This document shows, one piece after another, positions 45,801 to 55,732 of a stretch of 64,000 bases of DNA. Source of the stretch: a virus; IMG/VR virus record IMGVR_UViG_3300023172_000008, positions 62,001-126,000 of that record. One strand, written 5' to 3'. Every line of letters begins with the position of its first letter. Position 1 is the first letter of the stretch. A program made the position numbers and the translations under genes. The notes under the pieces are model-generated. The model saw only the letters and a program-made list of their open reading frames with translations. It was not told the origin of the DNA and searched no databases.

Positions 45801-48126
45801 GAAAATTAATGTTCTAAGAGAAAGTGATGGTAAACGTGGTTGGGATCATATTGTTCCGGGTTGGGATATTTCAACACAATTAGACGGTTCAACAACATAC
45901 AGAATTGAATCACGTATTGAACTTGACGAACCTTACTACGAAGAATATAGTTATAACACTGGCAATTCACAAAGTTATCAAACACTTGGATTAACATCTG
46001 GTGAAACAAATGCTATATTTCCTTCAGCAGGAACAGACGTAGCATTGTATTCAAATGCGGCAGGCGATCAATGGACTCCTGCAACAGTTGATTCAGGATT
46101 TGTAAGACCAAATTGTGGTGTTCAATGTAAAGGATTTTTAAAATATTTCATTACAGTTGGTAACGGTAACAGAGCCAACCTTTCAACAGCGTTAACTGCT
46201 TGGGGTTCTGATCCATATCCAATTAACCAACACAACTATGTTGATATTAAAGAAGGTCCGTTTGGTGCGGCATCTCACACAGTTATTGCTATTGCAGATG
46301 ATTCAGACGAAATTGCAATTTCAAACACTAACGGAACAACTTGGTCATATGTAAACGTTGGCGGCCCTGGTTCAGGATTTAAACACATTGCATATGGTAA
46401 CGGTAAATGGATTATTGTTAGCGGTTCGGGTGCGGCATGGGAAAGTACAGATGATGGACAATCATGGACTGGTACAACAGCAGTTTGTCCTAATACATAT
46501 AACGTAACAGGTTTCCGTTTTGGTAACGGAAGATTTGTAGCGGCTTGCCAACCAAATGGTACAGCAACATTCCCATTTGATCCATCAACAACAATGTTAA
46601 GTGATAACAGTTCATCAACTACAGCAGTATTTGGTTTAAGTTCAACTTACTTTATAAGTTTCACAGATTTTGCAGAAGGTCCAGGAAATGCTACTTGGAG
46701 AGAAGTAGATGGTTCTGCTAATATTAACACTAACGAATGGGGATTAGATTACTCCGACGGGTTGTTTATGTCAATTGATACAGCAGGTAATCTTTTATAC
46801 AGCGACGGCGGCGATGTTTGGAAATCAAAAGGTCCTTTAACAATTCCTTCAGGCGGAACAGCATACGTACCAAAAGTTTGTGGAACAACTACAACATTTG
46901 GTCCACGCTTCTTTATGTTTAATACAACATCACAACAAAATGTAACAGCAATCGACTACGGTGCAAAAGCATTAATGAGAGCATATCCGGTTAACACTGG
47001 TAGAATTGAATCATTTACAATAACTGAACCAGGAAGTGGTTATAGAACACAAACACCTCCGTCGGTACATATACATGATACACAAAAAACACAAGACGTT
47101 ACGTATCAAGTTAGACTAAACAATAGAGTATTAGGACAGCCTACGTTTAAAAACAGAGGATCGTTATATACTAAATTTAATGCTGTAACTATTACAGGTG
47201 ACGGTTATGCAGACAAGTTCCAACTAGGTGGGGATATTGTTGTTAGTGATCTAACACTAGTTCCGAGCCCAGGCGATAACTTGCGTTTCTCAAGTATTAC
47301 TGACGTAATTTATAAAGTTGGTACAGCAACAGTACTTGAAGGATCTGTTCCTAATGCAACTGTTAAGATTTCACTAGCACCAAATATGGGTGTTCAAGAA
47401 TCACCACAACACGGTGAAGCAGTTACAATTAGACAGAACTACAGTCAGGTACGTTTAACATTCCACGATTTCCTAGACATTGGTACAGGCGGATTTGACG
47501 ATACTAACTATCCATTACTTTATACTGATGGTTATAGTTCAATTAACCCACCAGAACAGATGTGGGAAACACAAGAATATAACGGTGGTAGAGTATTCTA
47601 CTCAAGTACAGACCAAGACGGTAACTTTAGGGTTGGTGAATTGTTTAAAGTTGAACAGTCAACAGGTATTGTTACAATTAACGCATCACAGTTTGACTTA
47701 CAAGGTCTAGATGAATTAAGATTGGGTGCATTTATACTTGGTGGTACAAACGCTGTTATTAGAGAATTTTCTAAAGATGGTACATTTACTGCAAACAGTA
47801 ATGCTATTGTACCAACACAGAAAGCAATCGCTACATATATTCAATCAAGAATTAGTGGTGGTGGTGCAAACGTAGCGGCAAACGCTGTTACTGCTGGTAC
47901 TGTTAAGTTAAGTAACTTAAATCAAATATCAAACACAGGTGATTTAGCAATTAATATTCCAGTTCCAATGCATATGACTAAGATTCCATCAGGAATGATG
48001 ATGGCAATGTCCTATTTTAACGTTAATGCAAGTACAATGGGACTTATGGAAACAGACGCTATTGAAGGCGACGGATCATACTATGACGTTGGTGAAAATG
48101 GCTGGGATCCAGGAACTGGAGTGTAA
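42805..48126 (+). CDS. Giant fibre/adhesin 1 with carbohydrate-binding-like repeats and Asp-box propeller (1773 aa)
   Basis: Residues about 10-470 hold eight copies of a 40-60-aa unit of the type 'W...W...T.Y..ND.V.YGG..Y.C...HTS', close to CBM5/12-type sugar-binding modules. A central right-handed beta-helix region follows (about 520-800), marked by IFVATGIYEEILPIKVPANV and NVTTIGHGCVGLKVDGELHD. Around 1140-1330 is a propeller-like part with Asp boxes, best seen as STDDGQSW and also NTNGTTW, a motif of sialidase-like folds. The C-terminus (about 1590-1700) has FYSSTDQDGNFRVGELFKVE, shared with the next gene. Likely a host-recognition fibre binding surface glycans. Confidence 0.8.
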   Translation: MAEFNLARIRYTWKNIWLQGATYIKDDIIRHGGNTYVCMVGHTSSQTSFDLDLSADPPKWLKMADGYQWKGNWVVDTLYKENDLFKYDGIVYRVTQEHRSNEDAAIGITEDEDKLIGFAATTNWRRDWTPLTRYRKNDVILYGGYAYNCIQEHTSSSVVSGLEVDADKWQIIFRGDNFRIEWRPSTRYRYNDVVRYGAIIYRCIAGHTSDSNPLNGLEQDLAHWEIVISGVRYLGGWQDAGDSVGVHYRVGDLVKWGPTIWRCTEHHTSTGNFQEDFFDIWMPGMGFENEWSATTYYQPGDVVNYGGYTYTSMTNNVGSAPSVTGVFYEGESLQGQYDWELLITGYKMTGEWEAGIEYKTGSVVRNKGFVYIAVQDSQGVQPDALDPEWRGYYDPGSTRSAEGSVSMYWQLVLTGPYYRGEWYSDQDYVLGDIVVQAGTTWKCVQAHEGDDSTLVEPALDNGSYWEKMLQGSPGNVMQHRGDLRGHDGTDHARITIGDPGDALKQVNDQATWEPFGQTPKVYYVATSGRDASGFGLSSTSPFRSVKYATQYILADEAARAPATIFVATGIYEEILPIKVPANVAIVGDELRSTTIKPALNNEERDMFQVRNGCGIRNMTLQGLRGSLGEPNVYGAQVPTAGAFVALDPGTGPDDTSVWVTNKSTYVQNVTTIGHGCVGLKVDGELHDGGNKSIVANDFTQVISEGIGAWANKDGRMELVSVFTYYCHIGYYCTAGGKIRATVGNNSYGKFGSFAEGELASESPITATVNNRYYDAEAPTVYSNANKIFAIGYTHAGGHYTDVTFNITGSGSGVSVDNNFAELRNGSISEIRLLDPGDSSPTGGRGHITGIRNSAQGGDNISITIAQSDNNGPDYYVGRAVLAVSNISGADPNRVDDPELFPQTYTNVSGTSNNIFASVGTFNITVDETGNITAIVPINGGHSHRVGDQITISDADLGDHGGADVSFTVSEISPGMRIIIEEGEGVGQYGIIDEYFVTTKKINVLRESDGKRGWDHIVPGWDISTQLDGSTTYRIESRIELDEPYYEEYSYNTGNSQSYQTLGLTSGETNAIFPSAGTDVALYSNAAGDQWTPATVDSGFVRPNCGVQCKGFLKYFITVGNGNRANLSTALTAWGSDPYPINQHNYVDIKEGPFGAASHTVIAIADDSDEIAISNTNGTTWSYVNVGGPGSGFKHIAYGNGKWIIVSGSGAAWESTDDGQSWTGTTAVCPNTYNVTGFRFGNGRFVAACQPNGTATFPFDPSTTMLSDNSSSTTAVFGLSSTYFISFTDFAEGPGNATWREVDGSANINTNEWGLDYSDGLFMSIDTAGNLLYSDGGDVWKSKGPLTIPSGGTAYVPKVCGTTTTFGPRFFMFNTTSQQNVTAIDYGAKALMRAYPVNTGRIESFTITEPGSGYRTQTPPSVHIHDTQKTQDVTYQVRLNNRVLGQPTFKNRGSLYTKFNAVTITGDGYADKFQLGGDIVVSDLTLVPSPGDNLRFSSITDVIYKVGTATVLEGSVPNATVKISLAPNMGVQESPQHGEAVTIRQNYSQVRLTFHDFLDIGTGGFDDTNYPLLYTDGYSSINPPEQMWETQEYNGGRVFYSSTDQDGNFRVGELFKVEQSTGIVTINASQFDLQGLDELRLGAFILGGTNAVIREFSKDGTFTANSNAIVPTQKAIATYIQSRISGGGANVAANAVTAGTVKLSNLNQISNTGDLAINIPVPMHMTKIPSGMMMAMSYFNVNASTMGLMETDAIEGDGSYYDVGENGWDPGTGV

Positions 48127-48127
48127 T

Positions 48128-48135
48128 GATAAATA
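48128..48135 (+). promoter_or_regulatory. Late-type promoter motif
   Basis: GATAAATA starting two bases after the stop of giant fibre 1 and 28 bases before giant fibre 2. Confidence 0.55.
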
Positions 48136-48162
48136 CTAAAATAAAGCATTTAGGAAGAAAAA

Positions 48163-51100
48163 ATGGCAGAGTTTAAACTAGGTAGAATTAGATTTGTATG
48201 GAAAGGTGCGTGGGCATCTAACATCGTATACTTTAAAGACGACATTGTAAGACACGGCGGTAGAGTTTACTTCTGTGCTAATGGACATACGTCATCTGCA
48301 GACTTTGCTACAGACGAATCAACAAAATGGAACTTGTTTACTGATGGTATTCAGTGGCAAGGTGCTTGGACTTCCGGAAACTATTACAAACAAAATGACC
48401 TAGTTAAGTACGGCGGATACTTATATGTTTGTAACACAGCACACACTTCAGAAGCAGACGATGCACAAGGTGCAGGTATTGCAGGTATACTAGAAACAGA
48501 TCAAGCAAAATGGGATTTATTTTCTGAAGGATTTGCATGGAAAAACAACTGGACAATTTCAACAGTTTACAAAGTTAACGACATTGTTAAGTACGGCGGC
48601 AATTTATATATTTGTAATGCGGCACATACTTCTTCATTAACAAACAATACTGACAGCGATGGATTAGAAGCAGACCAATCCAAGTGGGATATTTTCTCAA
48701 GAGGCATGGACTGGAAAACAGACTGGTCAGCAGACACACGATACAAAGTAGGCGATGTTGTTAAGTATGGTGGTCAACTTTATATTTGTAATGAAGGACA
48801 CAATTCAGCAACAACAGATGCATTAGGTCTTGAAGCAGATCAATCTAAATGGGATTATGTACACAAAGGTATTGAATACCTTTCAGTTCATGCAACAGCA
48901 ACACGTTATAAAGTTAATGACGTTGTTAAGTATGGCGGCGGACTTTGGATTTGTACAAACGAACATACATCAGGTGCTACTAATTTAAATGACGATATCA
49001 CATTAACACAGGCTATCGAAAGTATTGATGAGATTAGTGCGGCAGATACAGATAGAACTGCTGGAACATATAGAGATATTGCAGGTACTTCAGCAGGTAG
49101 TGGTACAGGACAAAGATTTAATATTTCAATTGACGACCAAGGTGCGGCAACTGTAACTGTTGTTAAAGGTGGTTCAGGTCATGCAGTTGATGATACAATT
49201 ACAGTACAAGCAAGTGAAATTGGCGGAACTGGTTTAGCACTTACATTTGATGTTGCTACAATTGGTAACGTAACACAATGGCAAGAATTTTTACCAGGAT
49301 TAGAATTTGAAGATTCGTGGAATTCTTCAACACAATATCAAATTGGTGACTTTGTAACATACGGTGGTTATTCATATGTTGCAAACAATAATAACACTAA
49401 CGTTGTTCCATTTGGTAATCCAGGGACATGGGATTTATTTACAACAGGATTTAGTTTACAAGGTGACTATAACAATGCAACAGCATATAAAGTTGGTGAT
49501 GTTGTTAGAGTTGGTGGTTACACTTATCTATGTATAGCAAACTCTACAGGCAACAGACCACCTGATGTAAGTTACTGGGATAGATTAAATCAAGGTATTG
49601 AATGGAAAGAATCTTGGACAGATGCAACTTATTATGATTTAGGCGATGCTGTTAGAGGAATCAATAACAATAATACTTATATTTGTGTACAAGCACATAC
49701 ATCAGACGAAGTTGCTGTACAAAACAGACCAGATCAAGATACAAACGGTGACTATTGGAATTTACTAAGTGGTGGTGTTGAGTCAGGTAACTTAACTACT
49801 ATTGGTGATTTAGTTTACTACGGTGGTTCAGGTCCTACTAGACTTCCAATTGGTAAAGCAGGTCAAGTATTAAAAGTAAACGCGGCAGGTAATGCTCCGG
49901 AATGGGCATACTTTGGTCAATTAGATCAAATTTATTATGTTGGTCCAGGTGGAACAGATAACGAAGCACCAGCAAACGGTGTTACAGTTGACAAGCCGTG
50001 GGGCTCTGTAAGATGGGCGTGTGATCAAATTAGACAAGGTCCACGTAACCCAAATGCGGCTTCACTACTTTTAAGAAACAGAGCATTTATTCAAGAACAA
50101 ATTGTTGAATTTGTTGACTACAATATTACAAATAACGTAGATCCGTTTACAAGTTCATTTACATACAACAAAGCAAAATGTCGTAGAGACATGGGTCTTT
50201 TAGTTGACGCTATTGTTTGGGATTTAAAACACGGCGGAAACATTAGATCAAGAGAAGCGGCAAGCAAGTATATTAATGGTGCAGTAAACTATGTTGCTAA
50301 CCAAGAAGACGAAACCAAAGCGGCAATTGATCATGGTGTTGCAATTATGGAAAACATTCTTGCTTCATTGGATCCAGTTACAAACTATGCAACACTTAAT
50401 AGTGTAGCATCACCGGTTACACAGTTTAAAGATGTATCACTAGAAGCAGAAGCAGATGTTCATGCTAATATTACATCACTAGCAAGTATTGTTACAGTTA
50501 CAATCACTGACGGTAACCTAACTAACCTACCAACAGCAAACAAACCAAATGTTACATTGTTTGTTAAAACTGGTCAATACAACGAAATGCTACCTATTCC
50601 GGTTCCAGCAGATGTTGCTATTGTTGGTGACGAACTACGTTCAACAGAAATTACTGCGGCGGGTTCAGGATACACAAGTGTAACTGATGCAGAATTAACA
50701 ATTACTGCACTAGGAAGAATTAAAGCAATTATTTCAGACATCATTAATAACAATAGTGTTACTAAAACACCAGCAGGTGCACACTTAACTGTTGACAGTT
50801 TTGGAGCGGCAGACGCTTTGAGATCTGCAGGTACGTACAACGGTGTAAGCGGATCAACAAGTGGTACTGGTACAGTTGGTACATTTAACATTACAGTTGA
50901 CGGAAATGGATCTGTAACTAATGTTGATGTTGTTACTGGTGGTTCAGGACATCTTGTAAATGATATTATTACAATTCAAGATTCAGATCTAGGTGGCGGC
51001 GGTGCCCCTAACTTTACAATGGATGTTGCGTCTATTGCACCAGGTAATACAAATACACAAAATACATACGAGCCAGCAGGTGATGCCGCGGCGGTAACTA

Positions 51101-54100
51101 CAGCACAAAATCTAATTCAAAATATTATTGACAAGATTGATTTTGAAGTCAATGGTAATGGTAGCGATGTAGTTGTAAGCGGACAAGTTGGTCGCAGACA
51201 AGATGACGGCCACACAGATGCACGTGGTAGACTTTTACTTAACTTAGACTTTATTGTTGACGAAGCAGTAGAATACATTAAAGCAAATAATACAGGCGAT
51301 TACGATCTTACTGATGATGCAAAATGTAAAAGAGACATGAAACAGTATATTCTTGCTGTCCTTTGGGATATGGAAGAATACGGTAACTACAGATCAGTAC
51401 TAAATGGCCGTTGGTTCTCAAATGCTGTTAACGGTTCGACAACAGAAGATATGTTCTATTTAGAAAACGGTACAGGATTAAGAAACTGTACACTAAAAGG
51501 ACTATCAGGTACACTAGGTTCTGCAAACAGTTATGGAACAAAACGTCCAACAGCAGGTGCTTACACTTCACTTAACCCAAGTTGGGGACCAGATGATGAA
51601 ACTGCTTGGATTACTACACGTTCACCATACGTACAAAACGTAACAACATTTGGTACAAGTGCAGTAGGTCTTAAAGTAGACGGTGATTTACACAACGGCG
51701 GTAATGACTCTATCGTTGCTAACGACTTTACTCAAGTAATTTCCGAAGGTATTGGTGCATGGGTTACTAACTTAGGTAGAGCAGAACTTGTTTCCGTGTT
51801 CTCATACTATGCACACATGGGATACCTAGCAGAAAACGGCGGTAAGATTCGTGCTACAAACGGTAACTCATCATATGGTGACTTTGGTACGGTTGCTGAA
51901 GGTGTTGACTTAACTGAAAATGCAATTGAAGCATTTGTTGACAACAGGGCATTTGATGCTGTTGTAACAAATAGTATTACAGATAACCAAGAAATTATTG
52001 CAATCGAATATGCAAACGCAGGTAGAGACTATGTAGTAGCAAACACAACAATCGCATTTAGTGGTGACGGATTTGGTATTACTGGGTTAACACCAACAAT
52101 TAATACTGGTGGTGTTTACCAAGTTAGATTAACAGGTGACGAAAATACATTCGGTGGAGCAGATTATAGATCTGCTACAAACACACCGCAGGAAGGTAAC
52201 ACTACACAGATTACACTTTCAAACACAGATACAGCACTAAGTCCAGCATACGTTGGAATGGCTGTTTTCTTAACAGGTGGTACAGGTGCAGGACAGTATG
52301 GTTACATTGATACATATAACGCTGGTACTAAAGTTGCTACAATTAAAAAATATTCAGATGATACAGCAGGTTGGGATCAAATTATTTCAGGCAGAGCAAT
52401 TGAAGCAAGTCTAGACAACACAACAGTTTATAGTGTTGAACCAAGAGTTAATGTAAGTGCTCCGGCAGGTGACGGATCTACAACAACACAAACTGCACTA
52501 TGTAGAGCAAAAGTAACAGATGGACAAATTTCTGAAGTAAGAATTATTCATCCAGGTGCAGGATATGTAGCGGCTCCAACAATTACATTTACTGATCCTA
52601 ACAACACAGCAGATGCTCCATTAGAAGTTTACATTGGCGATGGTGTATTAGGTCAACCAGCATTTGCATCACGCGGTGAAGGATTTACAACAGTTCAAGT
52701 TTCAATTGCTGACTCAGGATATGAGCAAGACATTACAGGAGTTTCATTTACTGAAAATCCAAATGCTTATACATTATTAATTGATAACAAAGAGTTTATT
52801 AAAGACGAAGTTATTGCATGGGTTGACAATGAAGTTACCAATCAAACTAATCCAAGTTTATGGGCGGCTTTCAACTATGATAAAACTAAGTGGGAAGATA
52901 ATGTTGACGACTATGTTGATGCACTAGCACATGACATTAAATTTGGTGGTACAAAAGAAACCAGATTACACGCAAGAACTTATTGGGTTGGTAATAACTC
53001 ACAATTACCAGGAAGACAATCACAAGCACTTGCGGCATATGAGCAGATGAGAGATATTGTTATAAATTATATCTTAACAAACACTTCTTACACAAGTTTA
53101 CAAAGTCCAAGTGTTACAACACAAACAACAAATGCTAACAATGGCGAAGCGGCGGCTGTAACTAAAGCAGGCGACTTAATTGATATTGTTAACGAGTGTA
53201 TTACAAATGGACTTGACACTATTCCAAATAACGGCGGTACAAGTGCAGTTAAAATTACTGTTGCAACTCATGGACTGTTAGATAGAACTAAAGTTTCAAT
53301 TGCAACTGTAACAGGTACAACACAACTTAATGGTAACGATTACTATGTAGAAGTTGTTGACGCAAATACACTAGCACTTTACAAAGATAGTAAGTTATTA
53401 TTCCCAGCAGTTTTAACTAATGGTTCAACTTACTTAGCATTTGGTACTATTACATATGGTGCAGGTTACAGAGAAGCAAAACAAGACGGGCAATATATCC
53501 AAGTTGAGGGTATGGACTCTATTCCACAAGCAGGTGCAAACGTCGAGTTTGACAGTATTCCAAACAAATGGTTTAAACTTGTTAGTGTAACTAACTTAAC
53601 TGGTCAATCACCATACTCAGCATTACTACAAATTTCACCAGAAATGACCAAAGACGAGGCTCCAGAGCACGGTGATATTGTATCAATGCGTATTAGATAT
53701 TCACAATGTAGATTGACTGGTCACGATTTCCTAGATGTAGGTACTGGTGGTTTTGCAACAACAAACTATCCAGGTACTCCAAGTGTTCCAGCAGATCCAG
53801 ATGATGAACAAGTCGAAGGCGGTGGTGGTAGAGTATTCTATACATCAACTGACCAAGATGGTAACTTTAGAGTTGGTGAGTTGTTCACAGTTGAACAGGC
53901 TACAGGTATTGCTACCCTAAATGCTGATGCATTTAGTATTTCTGGACTACAAGAACTACAATTAGGAAGTGTTGCTTTAGGTGGTGCGGGTGCTACAATT
54001 AACGAATTTAGTACAGACGGAACATTTACTGCAAACAGTGATTCGATTGTGCCAACGCAGAAAGCAATTAAGACATATATTACGTCCCAAATTGGTGGCG

Positions 54101-54267
54101 GCGCATCAGAATTGAACGTAAATACTGTGACAGCAGGTGTTATTAATATCCAAGGTAATACAATTACCACAACTACAGGCGTATTAATAAATACAACTGC
54201 ACAAATGCACTTTACAGGTGGAGTTAGTGGCTCTCCTGTAGCAATGCAACAGTTTATATTGAGTTAA
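48163..54267 (+). CDS. Giant fibre/adhesin 2 (2034 aa), paralog of the preceding gene
   Basis: Same layout as giant fibre 1: eight N-terminal sugar-binding-like repeats (for example WKTDWSADTRYKVGDVVKYG followed by GQLYICNEGHNS), a beta-helix centre (LFVKTGQYNEMLPIPVPADV, NVTTFGTSAVGLKVDGDLHN) and the C-terminal FYTSTDQDGNFRVGELFTVE. It lacks the Asp-box part. Instead it has helical inserts, KCRRDMGLLVDAIVWDLKHG (about 670) and KCKRDMKQYILAVLWDMEEY (about 1050), and a related one near 1550. Short 'GGSGH.V.D.I.IQ.SDLGG' beta modules occur twice. Two giant fibres with different inserts suggest two receptor specificities or a hetero-fibre. Confidence 0.8.
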   Translation: MAEFKLGRIRFVWKGAWASNIVYFKDDIVRHGGRVYFCANGHTSSADFATDESTKWNLFTDGIQWQGAWTSGNYYKQNDLVKYGGYLYVCNTAHTSEADDAQGAGIAGILETDQAKWDLFSEGFAWKNNWTISTVYKVNDIVKYGGNLYICNAAHTSSLTNNTDSDGLEADQSKWDIFSRGMDWKTDWSADTRYKVGDVVKYGGQLYICNEGHNSATTDALGLEADQSKWDYVHKGIEYLSVHATATRYKVNDVVKYGGGLWICTNEHTSGATNLNDDITLTQAIESIDEISAADTDRTAGTYRDIAGTSAGSGTGQRFNISIDDQGAATVTVVKGGSGHAVDDTITVQASEIGGTGLALTFDVATIGNVTQWQEFLPGLEFEDSWNSSTQYQIGDFVTYGGYSYVANNNNTNVVPFGNPGTWDLFTTGFSLQGDYNNATAYKVGDVVRVGGYTYLCIANSTGNRPPDVSYWDRLNQGIEWKESWTDATYYDLGDAVRGINNNNTYICVQAHTSDEVAVQNRPDQDTNGDYWNLLSGGVESGNLTTIGDLVYYGGSGPTRLPIGKAGQVLKVNAAGNAPEWAYFGQLDQIYYVGPGGTDNEAPANGVTVDKPWGSVRWACDQIRQGPRNPNAASLLLRNRAFIQEQIVEFVDYNITNNVDPFTSSFTYNKAKCRRDMGLLVDAIVWDLKHGGNIRSREAASKYINGAVNYVANQEDETKAAIDHGVAIMENILASLDPVTNYATLNSVASPVTQFKDVSLEAEADVHANITSLASIVTVTITDGNLTNLPTANKPNVTLFVKTGQYNEMLPIPVPADVAIVGDELRSTEITAAGSGYTSVTDAELTITALGRIKAIISDIINNNSVTKTPAGAHLTVDSFGAADALRSAGTYNGVSGSTSGTGTVGTFNITVDGNGSVTNVDVVTGGSGHLVNDIITIQDSDLGGGGAPNFTMDVASIAPGNTNTQNTYEPAGDAAAVTTAQNLIQNIIDKIDFEVNGNGSDVVVSGQVGRRQDDGHTDARGRLLLNLDFIVDEAVEYIKANNTGDYDLTDDAKCKRDMKQYILAVLWDMEEYGNYRSVLNGRWFSNAVNGSTTEDMFYLENGTGLRNCTLKGLSGTLGSANSYGTKRPTAGAYTSLNPSWGPDDETAWITTRSPYVQNVTTFGTSAVGLKVDGDLHNGGNDSIVANDFTQVISEGIGAWVTNLGRAELVSVFSYYAHMGYLAENGGKIRATNGNSSYGDFGTVAEGVDLTENAIEAFVDNRAFDAVVTNSITDNQEIIAIEYANAGRDYVVANTTIAFSGDGFGITGLTPTINTGGVYQVRLTGDENTFGGADYRSATNTPQEGNTTQITLSNTDTALSPAYVGMAVFLTGGTGAGQYGYIDTYNAGTKVATIKKYSDDTAGWDQIISGRAIEASLDNTTVYSVEPRVNVSAPAGDGSTTTQTALCRAKVTDGQISEVRIIHPGAGYVAAPTITFTDPNNTADAPLEVYIGDGVLGQPAFASRGEGFTTVQVSIADSGYEQDITGVSFTENPNAYTLLIDNKEFIKDEVIAWVDNEVTNQTNPSLWAAFNYDKTKWEDNVDDYVDALAHDIKFGGTKETRLHARTYWVGNNSQLPGRQSQALAAYEQMRDIVINYILTNTSYTSLQSPSVTTQTTNANNGEAAAVTKAGDLIDIVNECITNGLDTIPNNGGTSAVKITVATHGLLDRTKVSIATVTGTTQLNGNDYYVEVVDANTLALYKDSKLLFPAVLTNGSTYLAFGTITYGAGYREAKQDGQYIQVEGMDSIPQAGANVEFDSIPNKWFKLVSVTNLTGQSPYSALLQISPEMTKDEAPEHGDIVSMRIRYSQCRLTGHDFLDVGTGGFATTNYPGTPSVPADPDDEQVEGGGGRVFYTSTDQDGNFRVGELFTVEQATGIATLNADAFSISGLQELQLGSVALGGAGATINEFSTDGTFTANSDSIVPTQKAIKTYITSQIGGGASELNVNTVTAGVINIQGNTITTTTGVLINTTAQMHFTGGVSGSPVAMQQFILS

Positions 54268-54284
54268 ACAAAGGAGAAGAATAA

Positions 54285-54605
54285 ATGGCCACAGGAAGAT
54301 TAGGACACGCAGATTTATCGGCTGGCACGAATACTTCTTTATATACGGTACCTGCTAACACATTTGGAATTGTTACGTTATCGATATGTAATAGAGGAAA
54401 TAGTGCTATTTCCGTAAGAGTTGCGTTAGCCTCTGCTGGTACACCCGCACTTAGTGAATACATCGAATACGATGTAGAGGTACTACCAAAAGGTGTGCTA
54501 GAAAGATCAGGTATTGCAATGGCGGCAGGGCAAATACTTGTAGTATATAGTAGTGCCGCAAACGTTAGTGCGGTTGCAATGGGTATTGAAACATCAACAG
54601 CGTAA
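54285..54605 (+). CDS. Small beta-sandwich virion protein, paralog 3
   Basis: A 106-aa member of the trio at 38085 and 42078. LYTVPANTFGIVTLSICNRG (residues 19-38) and AGQILVVYSSAANVSAVAMG near the end keep the pattern. It again comes directly after a fibre gene, with AAAGGAGAAG as ribosome site. Confidence 0.68.
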   Translation: MATGRLGHADLSAGTNTSLYTVPANTFGIVTLSICNRGNSAISVRVALASAGTPALSEYIEYDVEVLPKGVLERSGIAMAAGQILVVYSSAANVSAVAMGIETSTA

Positions 54606-54611
54606 CGAAAC

Positions 54612-54619
54612 GATAAATA
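54612..54619 (+). promoter_or_regulatory. Late-type promoter motif
   Basis: GATAAATA 22 bases before the ATG at 54641. Confidence 0.55.
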
Positions 54620-54640
54620 TAGTAATAAAGGAAACATAAA

Positions 54641-54973
54641 ATGGGAAGATATATATCAACAACTGGTACTGCTAGTAGCGTTATTCGTAATGTTAATGGC
54701 ACATTTACCGCGACAGTTAATGATAGAATCTTAGCCGATTCATCCGGAGGTGCATTTACTATTACTTTACCAGCAAACGCTAGTTTAATTGTAAATGACG
54801 TTATCTCAATCATTGATGTTACAGGTTCGTTTAACACAAACAACGTAACTGTTAGCAGAAATGGTTCAAAGATTCAGAACCTAAACGAAGATTTGGTCTT
54901 AGATATTAACAACGTCGCTTTAACACTGATTTACACTGGACCAACTTTTGGTTGGGTAATGTCTGGTACGTAA
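54641..54973 (+). CDS. Small structural protein, 110 aa
   Basis: Beta-rich protein, Thr/Ser/Asn-rich (TASSVIRNVNGTFTATVNDR, residues 10-29; GGAFTITLPANASLIVNDVI, about 36-55). This resembles the small head-fibre or tail-fibre end domains in which a hydrophobic strand pattern ends in 'FGWVMSGT'. Its late-type motif and AAAGGAAAC ribosome site suggest a virion protein. It is immediately followed by the first Cys-rich protein. Confidence 0.68.
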   Translation: MGRYISTTGTASSVIRNVNGTFTATVNDRILADSSGGAFTITLPANASLIVNDVISIIDVTGSFNTNNVTVSRNGSKIQNLNEDLVLDINNVALTLIYTGPTFGWVMSGT

Positions 54974-54988
54974 GAGAGGAATTTAATT

Positions 54989-55729
54989 ATGGCAGACTTG
55001 AGAACGTTACTAGGAGATACGGTAGAAGGAGTTTCGGTTCCTTCAAAGTTCTTCTATGTATACAATAACAATAGAGGTATCAACAACGGCGGATGCTGTT
55101 GTTTGTGGACTGTACCTGAAGGCGTAGTTAACGTTACATTTGAATTATGGGGTGCAGGGGCCGCTGGTGCTGGCGCTTGTTGCTGTATGTGGAGTTCTCA
55201 AAACGCTGGCGGTGGTTCTTATTCAATTAGAACAGTAAACACTACAGAAGGCTGTCAATATACAATTTGTGCGGCAGGTAATGGTAACTGTTGTGAAAGA
55301 GATTGTTTAGGATATGATGGATCAACTTCATTTGTATCAGGCAGTGGTATTTCAACAACTTGTGCCAGAGGAGGATGTACAGGTAGAACTAACTGTCATG
55401 CTCACTACGCATACAACTGTTGTTATGGCTGTGTTATTTTAACAAGCGGAACACAAGGTGATTTCCGTATTGGACACGGCAGACAATCAACATTCCATAC
55501 TCACTATTGTCACAATCAAATGTGGGATATGGTAGGTGGCGCTCCAAAATCTGGACAGACACGTAAGGGTAAAGATTATTGCGGTAAGCCTATGACGTGT
55601 TCAGGTTGCGGATGGGGATGTGCTCAACCTTATCCAGCACATGGCGGATACAATGGAACATCATGCGGTGGTGGCTGTTGTTGGGGTCATTGGGGATCAG
55701 GAGGCATGGTTAAGGTAACTTATAGTTAA
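54989..55729 (+). CDS. Cys/Gly-rich adhesin-like protein 1 (246 aa)
   Basis: I count 25 cysteines in 246 residues. The opening plan is NNGGCCCLWTVPEGVVNVTF (residues 32-51), ELWGAGAAGAGACCCM, then GGGSYSIRTVNTTEGCQYTI and C. This is the framework of glycine-rich phage tail-fibre tip domains ('TVP.GV....E.WGAG..G...GG.......V..G..Y.I..G'), but with CCC clusters and many C, H and W added. Ends GGMVKVTYS. No signal peptide. Cys/His density would suit metal binding or dense disulfide knots outside the cell. Two paralogs follow at 56464 and 57244. Confidence 0.75.
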   Translation: MADLRTLLGDTVEGVSVPSKFFYVYNNNRGINNGGCCCLWTVPEGVVNVTFELWGAGAAGAGACCCMWSSQNAGGGSYSIRTVNTTEGCQYTICAAGNGNCCERDCLGYDGSTSFVSGSGISTTCARGGCTGRTNCHAHYAYNCCYGCVILTSGTQGDFRIGHGRQSTFHTHYCHNQMWDMVGGAPKSGQTRKGKDYCGKPMTCSGCGWGCAQPYPAHGGYNGTSCGGGCCWGHWGSGGMVKVTYS

Positions 55730-55732
55730 CAT

